A stretch of 64,000 nucleotides of DNA, taken from Rotaria macrura. Lineage: Eukaryota; Rotifera; Eurotatoria; Philodinida; Philodinidae. The stretch's first letter is position 1; the number at the start of each line of letters is the position of its first letter. Location: positions 60,050-124,049 of the forward strand of contig OENT01000390.1 of assembly GCA_900239685.1 (NCBI GenBank), written 5' to 3'. The position numbers and the translations under genes were made by a program. Under the pieces are notes generated by a model, which worked only from the letters and a program-made list of their open reading frames with translations, ran no database searches and had not been told where the DNA came from. Positions 1-13,300 of this stretch are shown here, in pieces.

Positions 1-404
1 AATTTAGTTTCGGGATGTAGTTTTTGTCTATTTCGAGACCTTTTTTTGGCGATATTCTTTTAGAAAGCTCGATTTGGTTCAAAACTAATATCAGATTCGG
101 AATCAGCGTTAAAAACTGAGTCAATTTATATACGTTGTGGATAATTCTGAGAAAAAAGTTTTTGTTTGAAAAAATCCCTGTACCCCACCTCAGGGATTGC
201 TTGGTGAAAAATGACAATTTTTTCGATAACTCAGCCATTTCTTGCCGGATCCTTTTCATCTTCGAACTCAATCGAGATATTCATCAGACAATTCTGTGCA
301 CAAAATTTCAGCTCAATCGAATGTATTTGTAAAGAGTTATCGTGTAAACGGCCGGCCAGACACACTGACCGATTCTAGAGTGTACTCACTTTTTGAGTAC
401 ACAA
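1..404 (+). repeat. Dispersed ~0.55 kb repeat, copy 1 (cut by window start)
   Basis: Matches nearly base for base the interior and right end of the copies at 33754-34310, 46054-46598 and 49653-50235. Shared landmarks are a hairpin formed by AATCCCTG and CAGGGATT around a short C-rich loop, and a right end that forms the palindrome GTGTACTCA...TGAGTACAC followed by an A-run. No coding capacity is shared between copies; the open frames at 135-511 are fortuitous. Seen directly in sequence; the mobilisation mechanism is unknown. Confidence 0.85.
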
Positions 405-1745
405 AAAAGAACACACCAAGACGAACATCTAGGTACCAAACTTATGAGATTTTGATTGAATTTTCAAGGCTAAAACTTATTAAGAAAAAATGCATTTTTG
501 CCACTAATTGAACAATTGATCCGTGAACAAAGGACCCAATTCTATGGTGAATATTTGAGATAAAATGGTACTTTAATTATGAATTTGATAGGTCTTGAAT
601 AGCACTTCAATTCTATATAGAAATTATGAATTCATTATCGAGCTGCATTGCATTAAGATTGAATGTATTAAACAGTACTAACTAGTAGTGTATTTGTTAT
701 TTCCCAGTAACTTTCAACTAACATTCGAACCTGAAACTTAGAGTAACCAAAATTCTAGTCTTACTCATTTGATAGACTTTTTCAAAAGCTATAAAATCAT
801 ACATTTTGTAGAATAAAAAAAACATGGTCACTAGAGAAATTCACTCTTCTCGGAGTAGGATTTTGTACTTGTATTTAACCACTTTTCACTACGAAATAAA
901 TCGTTTTATCGCAAACCAATACATTATTCGAAATGAGCGTGAGAAATCGAGTTGATTTGAATAAATTGCAAATTTTTCAGAGACGGTTTTTTTTTTGTCA
1001 TCGAAGAATTTTCCCGCTATTCACTCACAGGAAATTTTCAAAAATAAGGCCGCTCGAACTGATCACTTGATGGTTTATTTCCCTACCAATTCACTTTCAT
1101 TTGCATTTCAGAAGCTAAAGCACTTCACACCACAGGAACATTGTTATTTTTGAGAGACGTCAATTTTTGAAAATTCTCTGAGTGGGAATAGGGAGAGATT
1201 TTTCGATGACAGAAAAAAAAAGTCTTTGAAAATTTTGAAATATATTTCATTCGACTCGATTTCTCCCGCTCAAAAATCCTACTCCGAGAAGAGTGAATTT
1301 TTCTAGTGGTCATGTTTATTTTTATTCTACAAAACGTATGATTTTATATTTTTTGAAAAAGTCTATTAAATGCGTGAGACCAGAAGTTTGGTTACTCTAA
1401 GTTTCAGGTTCGAATGTTTGTTGAAAGTTAGTGGGAAATGACAAATTTAGTAAAAATCGTAATAGTACTTCTCAATAAATTGGATCTTTATCTCATGGAA
1501 CTAAATAAACAGTCAATCATTTCTATATAGAATTGAAGTGCTATTCAAGAGCTATCAAATTCATAATTAAAGTACCATTTTCCCTAATCAATGTATTATG
1601 GAATTGAATCCATAATGCACACAACAATTATTCAATTAGTGACGAAAAATGCATTTTTTCTTAATAAGTTTTAGCCTTGAAAATTCAATCAAAATCTCAT
1701 AAGTTTGGTACCTAGACGTTCGTCTTGGCATGTTCTTTTTTGTTG
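397..1745. repeat. Long fold-back element (about 0.6 kb inverted arms)
   Basis: Left arm about 397-1045 and right arm about 1160-1745 are imperfect reverse complements separated by a loop of roughly 115 bp. Paired landmarks: AAAAAAGAACACACCAAGAC at the left against GTCTTGGCATGTTCTTTTTT at the right; CACTCTTCTCGGAGTAGGAT near 842 against its reverse complement near 1280. The outer left end overlaps the A-run that closes dispersed repeat copy 1. No protein coding is evident. It is a Foldback-like or large MITE-type element by architecture; no clear target-site duplication was found. Confidence 0.8.
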
Positions 1746-3965
1746 ATATAAAATTGAATAGAATTTGTCAGAGAAAATATCAATGGGTCGATTCGTAGTC
1801 TTATGCGACCCCGGTCCTTTTCTATCATTCTCTCATATTCATCATATGAATACCATTCTTATTCAACAAGCAACTAAATATGTTATTAATGTTCTCCCGT
1901 CTGCTTTTTTTCTCGAATGAAAATAAAAGTCCGGTAGCTGAAATTCAGAAAACGTTTTTATATTAATTTGTATTTTATTCGTCATCAAGGTTTTCTTATC
2001 CATTTCAATCGAACTCAAATATATTCTTCTAAAGATAATTACAAATCCAATGACGTTGAAATCGGTTGAATATGTTATCATAAGTTTATTTTCTTTTATA
2101 GTGCTTTCACAGTTTGATTGCTAGAGATTCTTTTATATCAACTATAAGATATATATATATACATACATTCTGAAACTAATGTCTATAAATAGTAGAATGG
2201 AAAAATTTTATTATTTTCATTCTAGATTTAGTTTTTTTTAAGTTTGACAAGCATTTTTAGAATTTATCAAAACCTATTCTAGATTTTTCTTTCGTTTCAT
2301 ATCGAACAAGCAGCATGTTCTTTATTAAACTCACTATTCATCTATTAAGTTATCATGCTTTTATTTTCTTCTATAACTACAATGAAAATCATGAATGTAC
2401 CTAGTAAAGATAAGTTCTTGTAGTACTCATTATGTTGCTATTGCATGTTAAGTATAGACATGTTTTCCTCATTAAATTTCATGTCTTGTGATAAAGTTCA
2501 TTGCTGACTACATTAAATGATTAATTAAAGTCAATGTATTCAACTGCATGATAAAGAAGTCGATTAATATATATTATTTTTAATCAAGTTCATCAATATG
2601 CGATGCAAAAACTGTTCGATTGTATTGTGTTGATTTTTAGAGAGAGTGTTCTAAGAGATAATCTTTTTCCGAACAAAATCAGAAGATGTGACAAATCAAA
2701 TAGCTCCTTTTTGAAAGAAGGATTCTTGTTGGTTGATTTGTAATCGACATGATTTTCTTGATGAAATCACTATTTACTCATTATAACTTGAATTGACCGA
2801 TTCTAAAATCTGATTTTATTTCTGACAATCAATATATAAAACAATGCATTCTATATATCATTTCTTGAAATTACCATGTGACTCGATTCAAATTCAAGAT
2901 TCTATATTAAGCAAAGTTTCATTTTCCTATTCTTTTTATTTCTCATTTAATCAGTCAAAAATAGAATCCGTAAAAATAATTGATTAGAGATGGTTTCATT
3001 CATGAGAAATAGAACTTTTTTCTTAATTAAAAATTTTGATAGAACTTGTTCTAGTGATGTAAAATTCTTGACTACACTTGGTTGGTCAATATTCAAGGGA
3101 CAAAGAAAAAGTTATACTAACACATTGATAATAATATTTCAGATGTTGATCATTACAACAACAACAAAATAACATTTTATCGATTTAGTTGTTAACAGTA
3201 TGGCCTGATATATACATTGGCATTTGTGCAAATACTTGAGTGTCGCATGTTATCTGGACTGAAAATAACAATAACAGAATAATATACACTTTGTCGAATG
3301 TATTCTATCTCAATTGTCATGTAGCAATAGACGGAAAATTATATTCTATCTTTTTTTTAATCAATGATTTAAGTCAATTTTTATACTACATGACTAGACC
3401 ATATCTAATTACTTATCTATTTGTTTCATGTTCAAAATGGTAGTCTGTGACGTCATAACCTTTGCTTGTTTATTATCAAGTATTAATATATGCATCCTTT
3501 ATAAGATGTAGCACAGTAGGAAGTAACACTCACCTGTTAGGAAAGACTTCTTCATTTTTGTATATCAAAATAATGTAAAACTAGCGACATTTTTCTTTGC
3601 TGTGTGCCTATGTTGTCTTTGCATACTTTGAAATTATAGTTTATGTATGTTAAAAATGTATTGAAAACTATATCCAACGATGAAGATACACTTCTACATG
3701 TGTTATCTGAAATTTTCAGTCGAACAGTTACAGATGAATGATAACTAAAAACTAGGATCCCAAAACGAGTTTTATTCAAAAGCAATTCTTTTCTGAAAAT
3801 CTCCAAACTAGATGGATATCAAAAATGAATATAACCATCTCTAGTTTTCTTATTTGTAAATATGTACAATATTTAGTGATTCAAATATTTGACCATAATG
3901 TTGTTAGCTGAAAAATGAATAGACTTCTCCATTCTACAATCAACTGAATAGATTTTTATTTTTAG
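1746..3965. other. AT-rich stretch without a recognised gene
   Basis: About 2.2 kb with many stops in all frames. Short frames at 1863-2081, 2990-3172 and 3240-3443 have no recognisable family. It was searched for upstream exons of the HIG1-like exon that follows; none could be identified convincingly. Confidence 0.5.
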
Positions 3966-4092
3966 TGCTCAAGGTTTCACAATACTTGCTGTTCTTGCTT
4001 CTATTATGTACGCTGGTCAGTCCCAAGATTCGACACCAACTCCTTTAGCACCAGCTCGAACGCCTACACCAGCGCCATCTTCAACATCATAA
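3966..4092 (+). CDS. Lone 3' exon of a HIG1-domain (hypoxia-induced gene 1) protein
   Basis: After a good acceptor (TTTTTATTTTTAG) an open frame of 41 codons runs to TAA at 4090-4092. It begins AQGFTILAVLASIMYAG, which matches the second half of the HIG1 domain (AQGFT followed by a hydrophobic helix), and ends in a Pro/Thr/Ser-rich tail. HIG1 proteins are small mitochondrial inner-membrane proteins linked to cytochrome c oxidase and supercomplex assembly (family knowledge). The splice phase (two bases needed before the first T) would allow the usual Arg before AQG. I could not find the 5' exons, so this may be a gene with a long intron or an orphan, decayed exon. No AATAAA is obvious close downstream. 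Confidence 0.45.
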
Positions 4093-4740
4093 ACTAAATG
4101 TTCGAAAATTATTTTTGTTTCTTGCCAATTTTTATCCTTTGTGACACATCATAGATGCATATTTTTCTTGAAATATTAGTAAAGACGAAAACAAAATTCT
4201 AGAACGCATTTTTTTTTCATTGAATTTGAAAAAAAAAACGTTCAATATGATATCGTCATGTTATCTAATACAGAATGACAAAACCATACACACAAATGAA
4301 TTTTTCGAAGTGACATAAAAGAAGATTAAAGTGTTGTCTGTAAATCATAACATTTTGTGCAAGGAAAAAAAAACGAGAGCCGAATAGACCAAACTGTACA
4401 AACAATGACAATTCGCAAAAAGAGAACAAGAACAACAATAAACAGACAGAGAGAGAGAGCGTGATAAACTGTTCAAATTTATACGAATAAACAAATTGGA
4501 TAAATAGAGCACATATGAATGTATGCAAATGTTTAAATAAATTGATTTAGAATGTGCTCGAATTAAAATTAGTTATCACCGGATGAGAAAAGATTACAAC
4601 CGGAAAATATGCTTGTATAAAAAGCATCGTTGGACGGATGTACATATATTATTAAAAATGTCGATTGTGAAAACAAACTGATAAGCTTTTCAATATTATA
4701 GTTTGTTGAATTTCTTTCTTTTTTTTTTATTTTATAATGA
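4093..4740. other. Intergenic, no gene seen
   Basis: AT-rich spacer between the HIG1-like exon and the 3' end of the GRAM-domain gene. The open frame at 4265-4528 on the minus strand is low-complexity hydrophobic and resembles no family. Confidence 0.5.
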
Positions 4741-7700
4741 TCAAGAGTTTTTTATCGCTGCTGCCGACGATGATGATGGCCATAAATGATGTAAAGACTG
4801 CAAACGATTTTCTATTCGATATGCTAAGTTGATTAAATAGAATGAATGTACTATTAAAATAATGATAAATATTAAAAGTATAAATGATGTTTTAATAGGA
4901 TAAGTTTTAAATCGATTAATTAATAATAATATATATTCAATCATGAGCTTTATTAAAGATATGACAGATAGAATAATTATCCGACTATATTTTCCTGCTA
5001 ATCCATCATTATTTGCATTGATTAACAAAGAATCAGTATTCGTTATTGAATTTGTTGTAGAATTTAATTTCAATACATTCGATGCTGTACGATTTGATGG
5101 TGATAATGTTCGATCACGACTTCGACTTCGACTTGTTCTTGATGGAATATTACGTGATTGACGAAGTACTACAGTTGAATTATCTAAATTGAAAAGAATA
5201 TTTCATTCATCTCTATGTTTTATTTTTACTCTATCGGAAATGGCTTAGCGTATGTTTTATTTAAAAACAAATGTTGTTTTTCAATGTTATCAAGTCAAAT
5301 GAAAGCATTTTATGTTACAAAAACTAGTGAACATTGTCGAGTATTCTGGATGAATTCATTTTACGAGTAATCATTACTTCTTCTCAGAGATGTCCATAGC
5401 GGTGCTGCCGCTGCCGCTACTGCTGCCGCGCCGCTACCGTCACAGCGGTAGCGGCAACTTTTGCTTTTTTGCCATCGCGGCGCGGCAATGTTTACTTTTC
5501 GGAGCATCACGGAGCGGGTAAAATCAGATTTTTCTGAACTCATTGCGGCGCGGCAGCGGCACAGTACCAGCCGCGACGGACATCTCTGCTTCTTCTATTG
5601 TCATTATTCCTTAAAAGTAGTGTCAACTCTAATGTAATTCACGAATTAGCTAAATTACGGAAAATATGCATGTTACTTGACGTACAGACATAGTTTTTAG
5701 TATTTCCTATCTATGACATTATGTAGTATATTTGCCTTAAGCATTATCCATCATCTAGATGATGAAAATTTAACAATAAATGAAATGACATTTAATAAAA
5801 TCTAGGCACTTTTATATGAAATACTATCATGCTAGATGTAATTAAGACTGAATAGAAATATTGACATAGACAATTTTAGTATGGATGCGAAAAAATAAAT
5901 AAATCTGTTTTGTTTTTTGATTTCATTGAAGTTGTAATAGCAACACCATGGATTCATCTCCAATAGGCCTTATAAATAATTCTATAGCCGACACTTGTTC
6001 TGATCACATCTACCATCTTCTCCCTTCAGATGTCTTTTAAAATTCTACTCGCTTGTGTTGCCTACGTATTATATTGAAAAAAGTTTTTGTTTTTTCTCAC
6101 ATGTTTACTAAATGCAACACGTTGTCTCTCGTCAAAAAAAAGAGTTCTCTTCTGTTATCTCGTTGTTATTGCCCTTTCTAGAGAATTGAGTATGTCAGAG
6201 TACGTACGTGAATACAATTAAGATTTTTGTTGACCGTGCACTTGAAAGGTGAACAGCTGTACTCGACGAAATAGAAATCTTATCTATCCGTTGCTATTTA
6301 ATACTTATGAAAAAAAAACGTTTTCAGTCATATAGAAAGAGATTAGATTGAGACGTTGTACGATGATTTAATCAGAATGGACAATTTTTTTTTTATTAAA
6401 ATTATCAGTAGTAAAATTTGCACGAGACATTAACATACTCGAAGAGATATGATTCGTCATTTTTCAATGTTAAAGCATCGATCAATGGTTTAATTTATTT
6501 TCGTTTAACTTTACCATTAAATATTTAAACGATAATATTACTGAACGAGAAATTCAAAGATATAGAAATCCGTCAAATTTTTAAACTTTGCCAACAATCA
6601 AAAAAAAATGTCATCGTAGGATCTTTCATTCAAGTTACAAACGTGTTACTTTAGAGAATTTCATTAGTGTCAAAAAATGCAAGTTATGTAGCGTAACCTA
6701 TTTTCATAATGTCTAATTGGACTATAAATAAATGTTTCATGTAAATGAAAAAGAATAAATCTGTTTTAGCTTGAGTAGAAAAAGTCTGATAGAATTAAGA
6801 AAAGTCTTAGTTTAAAACATGGTCATATTCATAATTCTTCTCTCGTTGAAATTATGCGCGTGTGTGTGTGTCACGAATAGGCGAACTCTAAAAATTGTGA
6901 TCCTTTCCTAGAAAAGATTATTTTCAAAAGAAAAAAAACAAAAACAAAATTCATGCAATTATATTAATCTTACGAACATATTCTATGCGATTACTAATAC
7001 CGAATAATAATTATAGATATGAAATATTCTTTCAATATTATTAATATAAAAAGAAAAAATGAATTCTTACTTGTACTTGTATCAGTGTCTTTATCTTGAT
7101 TATTATTATTGTTATGACTACAACGTGAATTTCGATTCGATTCAATATTATCAGAAATATGTTCGTTAAGAATCTTCAATGAATTTGGATTTGTATTCGA
7201 ATGTTTCAAGATTTTAGTTTTATCGGAATTAAATAATTTTTTCGATTGTTTCAATTGTTGTTTCGTATCAGAAGATTTTGATGTCAGTGATTGTTGTCGT
7301 CGTTTATTATTATTATTCGTCATATTCGTATTGTTTGATGGTAAACACATTTGTAAAACTTCGTTCTGTTCTGGTTCATCGACCATATCGTAGGGTAGAT
7401 CACCACGTTTAGATTTTTTTAATTTTTCATTATAATTAAAATTACTATTTACGGCTTTCAATGTACCGCTCTGTGTTGAACGATTGTCATCATCATCTTG
7501 TAATGAATTACTATCATTATTGAAACGTGAACACATAGATATGATCTTGTCAAATGCTTGATCACGTTGAAGAAATGATGCATAAATAACTTTTTTAGTT
7601 GAATGTTTCAATTGTATGCCGATCGCTGTTGGAAATATGAATGCAACACGTTCTTTAGTTACAGTTCCGATTTGTTCCCAACGATAAACATGTTTTGTTA

Positions 7701-8410
7701 CATAAGATATAATACGCGAATGAAAACATAGATAACGATCGGTTATATACATTTTACCTTGTAATAATATATCTCCTAAGGAAAAATTATTTTTTACAAA
7801 AAAAAAAAGTCAAGAAGTTAAATCTTGACTATTGATCCTTCTTTTTACCTTGATATGCACAAACATATGAATCAATTAAATCTGGCATTTCATCGGGTAT
7901 TTCAGATTTGAATAATTTTTGAAAGTGTTTTACACGTCGTGATAATTGTTCTTGTGGGTAACCGTCATTTTTTTGTTGTCCACTATCACGACTTGAAAAT
8001 GACGAGTGTTGTTGTTGTTGTTGTTGTATTGTTATATTATTTAAATCTGATTGAATATTACTATCCATGTATCGTTCGTCTTGTTCACTTTCTAAATCAC
8101 TATCAGTTGTTGTTGATGATACTGTTGTATTGGAATTAATCAGTGATGATGTTTGTTTTTCAGTTAACATTGCATTTTTAGCACCAGCACTATCGATCGA
8201 TGATGAAGATGAATTGGCATTAATAGTATTATTTATTGGAAATTTCTGTGGATTCGATGAACGTACTGAATACGATTCTTTTTTTGTCATGATAATTTTA
8301 GATCCATTTATGTTTGTTTCATCAGATACACTATTCGATGGTAATATCATTGATGTAGGTCGACTATTGGCCATTTCAACGATATCTACAATAGAAAGTT
8401 TTCTACACAT
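4741..8410 (-). CDS. GRAM-domain membrane protein, GRAMD2-like
   Basis: Three exons on the minus strand (8410-7849, 7775-7071, 5183-4741) join in phase 1 at both junctions and give 569 aa. A Ser/Asn-rich N-terminus precedes a GRAM domain at about residues 158-265, with typical stretches DSYVCAYQGDILLQGKMYIT and VTKERVAFIFPTAIGIQL. A long Asn/Ser/Gln-rich linker follows. The C-terminal exon has two hydrophobic segments (about 490-512 and 521-543), the second a clear transmembrane helix. Single GRAM plus C-terminal helix without a VASt sterol-transfer domain is the GRAMD2/GRAMD3 layout; these proteins sit at ER-plasma membrane contacts and bind phosphoinositides (family knowledge). Intron 2 (5184-7070) is 1.9 kb and carries a MITE. 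An overlooked exon there, for example VASt, cannot be excluded but none was seen. Confidence 0.85.
5385..5588. mobile_element. hAT-type MITE with 8-bp target duplication (CTTCTTCT)
   Basis: A 204-bp element lies in intron 2 of the GRAM-domain gene. Ends are CAGAGATGTCC and GGACATCTCTG, with inverted similarity continuing inward. It is flanked by identical octamers CTTCTTCT at 5377-5384 and 5589-5596. It is strikingly GC-rich (many GCGGC/GCCGC steps) against an AT-rich intron. An 8-bp duplication with CAG...CTG-type ends is the signature of hAT transposons; with no coding capacity it must have been mobilised in trans. Confidence 0.9.
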
Positions 8411-11400
8411 TTATTATTTGGTTACTAAATGTCATGGAATCGAGATTGAAAAACAAATTTTCTAATTATAGTTTGTTCTTGTTTTTAAAAATGCCAACAT
8501 TAGTCTTTCTCGGAAAAGATGTGAGCAAACAATACGCAAATTCTCGGTGATCAAGTATTGTACACTCAGAATCTTTTTTCCTCTCGTTCAGAGAAAAAAA
8601 AAGGATACTTATCGTGCAAGCTGAATATATATATAATATGAAGTGGAAAATTTTCTTGCGGAGAAAAGGCAAAGAAATAATCAAGAAAATGGATGGGCGA
8701 CCGGGAAAAAGGATTTTACATTATTTATACGGCGAATACTTTTTTGAGTCTCTTTGAATCGATCTCAAGAATAAAAAAAAAATATTTGTACGTTCTTTTT
8801 TTTTTTTTCTCATGATTTTTCTTTGTTCTTGTTTTGGCACATTTAATACCAGTTCGTAGCTAGGTTGTCATCATGACAACACAAACCACAATTTTGTAAA
8901 CAATAACTATTTATAAATCAAATCATTATAATCAGAAACATTGGCATCATTACAAATAGGTACATGTAACATAGTAAACTCACACGATGTTCTGCTGTTT
9001 ATATCGTCGAAACACAAGAAGAAAACAGAAAAGAAACGAATTTGATTGAGAATAATTATTCATTAGAGACATCATCACGGAGACTTTCAATTGTTGCCTA
9101 ATACAAACCGTAGGCATCACATCACCAATCAGCATTAAACACCAAAGTCACCCCATACTATTATTATTCTCTCTTCTTCTTCTTCCTCTGCCTCTGCTTC
9201 TACTCCGACGACTCAAAGCAGTAGAAGAGGAACATGCTTCTATTTGCCTCCCGTCTCCATGCCGTTCTTTCATGTGTGCTTGCTCTCGTGTTTTCTTTCT
9301 TTAGTGACTGTGTTGCTGTGGGTCGAGCGAGCATCGGCTTAACAAAATATTCTTAGCGTTATGATCGATCGATAATAAGAACGAAAGAAAAAAAAAGAAA
9401 AAGAAAAAAATAGGCTCAAATGAACACTGGCAAAAGAAGTTGCGACTATGATATCTATGTTGCTTTGTTTTTCAGATCTAATTAGTCTTTAAGATTATAG
9501 TAATGATGCCAATAAAATAAATGATGAGCAAGACGAAAAAAATTCAAATCAACACATTTATTTCTAATAGATCTGTTCGACACAAGAAATAAAATTCTTC
9601 AAGACTTTTTTTTTGTCCCCCCTATTTCTAATAGTAATACCGGGCATGATATCATGTTCATAATTAGACAGAACTTTCTAGTACACTAGATAATACTCGT
9701 TATATTTTGGAGTACTATTTCACAGGCATAAAAGTGGAAAACACGATATAAAATGAAACGTGCAACTAACTCAACGTCAACAATGCGCTCTTCTACAATC
9801 GTGTTAATATTTATATTCTTTCGGAGCCTACTCAAAAGAATACCTAATCAAGAAAATAAACGGAGTATTGAAAAAAAAAAACAATGTTTTTAATATTGCA
9901 ATGCTTCTTTTCCAGGTAAAAAAGACATAACCGAGAATTTATGAAACAACGAAGAAAAGAAAAAACTATTCTTACTCGTCAGTTGAGTAATATGAAACAA
10001 GAATGGGTCGATTATGGTAAGAGATAGAAAAAAAAAAAAGAATCGAACGATGTTGCTCGACGCGTTTGACTGGTTGTTTAGTTGCTCTATACTTCTAGAG
10101 TGAATTTGAGTAAGAATATAAGTGTTGGACGGTTATTATAGCTATAAATAGTAAATTCAATAGAGTTTATGTTATTATTCGATGATGAGTACATCTAGAA
10201 ATAAAGATAAAAAAGAAAAAAGGCATGAAAAATGAATCAATTCACGTAATATACAGTGAAAGGGGAGAGAGAGAGAGAGCGAAAAAAAAATTGAACAATA
10301 GATGATGATAAAATAAACGAGATTGTCAAGTTAAACATACTATCACTATGTAAATGTAAATGTTCACTCTTGACACAGATAGTGTGACAAAATAAAGAAC
10401 AAGATAAAATAGCCAAGATTCATTTGTCAAATAAGCTTATAGATGAGAAAAATGAGCATAAAAATAGATGTCGTTCAATGGTTGATAAAAAAAAAAAGTA
10501 TATATGCTTCAATTAACCAACAAGTATCCTATAGTGTGTTTATGTTTTGAAAACTATTATTTCGTCTTTTGTGATTATCAAAAAAAAATTTTACATTGAA
10601 CTACGAAAACTACATATATAACGGTGTGTTTTCTTGAAGAGTCATACAATGTTTTTTTGTGAAGCATATATGAATAAATCAAATTGGTGTTATTTTAAAA
10701 ATGAGAGCTATCAACTTAATTCTGTCTAATAACAATATGTTCGCAGTTTAGTTACAAATATGTTTTTTTTGCATATTAGTATTATTATTACCTTGATAAG
10801 ATGTCGTTAAATAATACAGACTAAAAAGAAATAAATCGTATTCTATTGTAATACTTTCTTATTATCGACTGAATAACGTCATAGAACAATGTTTTTGTAC
10901 AGTAAGCAAGTATTTTGTTTTTTGATGTTTCATATGAATGATTGTATATATGAAAGAAAATTCTAACTCGTTGTACACGATGAAAAGATCAATGCAGACA
11001 AAAGTAAAAATAACTCAGGAAGTGAAGAGAAAAAAAAAATATTTCATGCAGAAACTCGACTTGCACGTCAGAAATGTTAATAATCAATATTGAAATAATA
11101 TCATATTCTAATCATGCTTTGCGATGGTAAATGAAAAAAGAAAAACAACAACAACTGAATAATCCACGTATTTTGTTCTCGAAGAACAAAGGTTTTTAAA
11201 AGAAGAAATATTTACTTCATTTTCAGTACAGTTGATTCTTGAAAGACAAGTACATTATGAGTTGTTATTTCTATAAAAAAAAAAAAGAAAACCTGTGCGT
11301 CTAAAGAAATTCTCGAGCTAGAACGAGAAAATTGTAGGAAACATTCCGTCATTAATTTCAAGTGGAAAATAAGCTCTACTCATCGTTTACAATCGAGGCG

Positions 11401-13300
11401 CCTCATATAACTATTCAAAATGCAATGTGAGAAAAAGAAATTTCTCAGTTCTCTCTCATTATTTTGTTTCGGAAACGTCATCAACAAGCGTACAAGACAT
11501 TATAATCATCAAACTTTTCATCATTTATGAGAACAATCTTACACAATCATTCGTTGTCGTTGACGATAGTATTCAATGAGTGACAAGACAAATTTGAGAT
11601 CACTTTTTCATTTTTGTTTTATGATATAAAATGTGTTAGAAATCATTTTCTTTTTTCAATATATAAATATTTATCTTGTGTAATGAAATATTCTTTAATA
11701 TCGAAATCATGTATTTGATGAACGTCAAACGATATTAGAAGTACTCGAAGAAATTTGAACTTTTTCTTTTGAAAATCAGACGAAATGTATGTCATTATCT
11801 ATTTCTATTATTCAAGGACAACTTGACATGTTATTAATCTATGATTAAACACTAATAGTCATGTGTCAATGTTGAATATTTCATTGCATATTATACATGA
11901 GCAAATTCTAATATTTGAATGCGTTGACAAATTTGTATTTGATTCGATATATTCACTCTACAGTCAATTCTCTTGATTCAAAGAAAGATGTGAACTGCTG
12001 GTTACTCACCTTATACGAACGTTTCCAGTCAATAAAATCATAAATCCTTATTTTACCATTCTCCATGATTTCTTTTTTGTATTATATTTTCGATCGATAA
12101 ATAAGACTAGTATTGAATTTATGTATATGATGTCTAATCAAAGACTATTTGGCAAACTAGGTTATTAAATATAAGTCAACATATTGAATAATCTATTCGA
12201 AGTATTGTGTATTAATTTATTTGAAGAATTCATATGGGAACCATTAACTTTCTAAAGTATCCATCGCGCATGTTTTTCAATTATACATCGTGTAAAAGCC
12301 AAATGACGTTGTATCGCTTCGTCATTTACTATCAGACGAAAAACAGGAGATGCATGACAGAAAATAGATTAGAATGTAGGCGTAGGATTCTGTTGATAGA
12401 AAATTTCCACGCAAATGTTGTAATTTCATGACAACATTATGATTCCAAAGCTTGAAAAAACAAAAAGAAAGTAATAATACGTTGTGTACTCACACAAATC
12501 AATTGAATTGTATTGTGCCTGTTCAAATGTTGGGAAAGACTTAATTTTTTGATTGAGTAAAGTTTTATAAAAATTAAAATGACACAAAGAAATTTTCTCA
12601 TTTGAAAAAATAAAAGACAACGTCTTTCATCTGATGGTAAACCGTAAAGAAATTCTAGATCATTGATAATTGAATTAACACTGGGAGTAAAAAAGAAAAA
12701 GATTTATTCTAATTTTGATCTAAAGAAATTCTTTTTACACGACTTACTATTGATGATATTTCGATAAACATGATTGACTATTCGCTTCGATGATTATTTG
12801 TTATCGTTATGCTTTTAATGAACGTTATCCTAATGTTAATCTTTCAATTTCATGGAAATTGTTCAGTTCATACGTACTCGTTGATAACATCCGTGCCCAT
12901 TAATTAGTATTAAGGTTACACGTTTAAATACATCGAAATGGACGAACTTTTACGAGCATGCTGATAGAATGACTTACGTTACACAAACATTGAATTCATT
13001 TCGTAATTGTTAAATTCAATTTAAACCTATACTTCATCATTGTTACCATTAATATTAACTATTAATTGAATGTTTTCATTTATTGTAATGATCAAAAATA
13101 TTTAAAAAAATCAACATCGTATACGTATGAGAGAATTACTTGTCATGCTCGTGAACAATATTAATGGTTCACTGTTAGATTAGAACTACTACTTTACATC
13201 TATGATATGTTAATCATAAGTTTGAATTATCAGATATTGAGAATATATAGTTAAAACAAGAATATTGATCATTAAGAAATCGAACAGAAAATAATACGCG
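8411..13300. other. Long gene-poor AT-rich region
   Basis: About 4.9 kb upstream of the GRAM-domain gene. It holds homopolymer A/T runs, a CT-rich tract near 9170-9200 and short random frames (12234-12431, 12426-12620), but no recognisable protein, RNA gene or repeat copy. The promoter of the GRAM-domain gene must lie at its left edge; no motif there was convincing. Confidence 0.5.

Noticed and set aside
135-511. Open frames in dispersed repeat copy 1 and equivalents at 34037-34340 and 45964-46353
   Set aside because: The same repeat gives different frames in different copies, with stops and frameshifts; no coding conservation.
2990-3172. Frame containing LTTLGWSIFKGQ, briefly considered as the upstream HIG1 exon
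   Set aside because: Only vague similarity, no suitable donor site in the required phase, and 800 bp from the HIG1-like exon.
4265-4528. 87-codon hydrophobic minus-strand frame downstream of the GRAM-domain gene
   Set aside because: Low-complexity Leu/Phe/Cys composition from AT-rich DNA; no splice phase link to the neighbouring gene.
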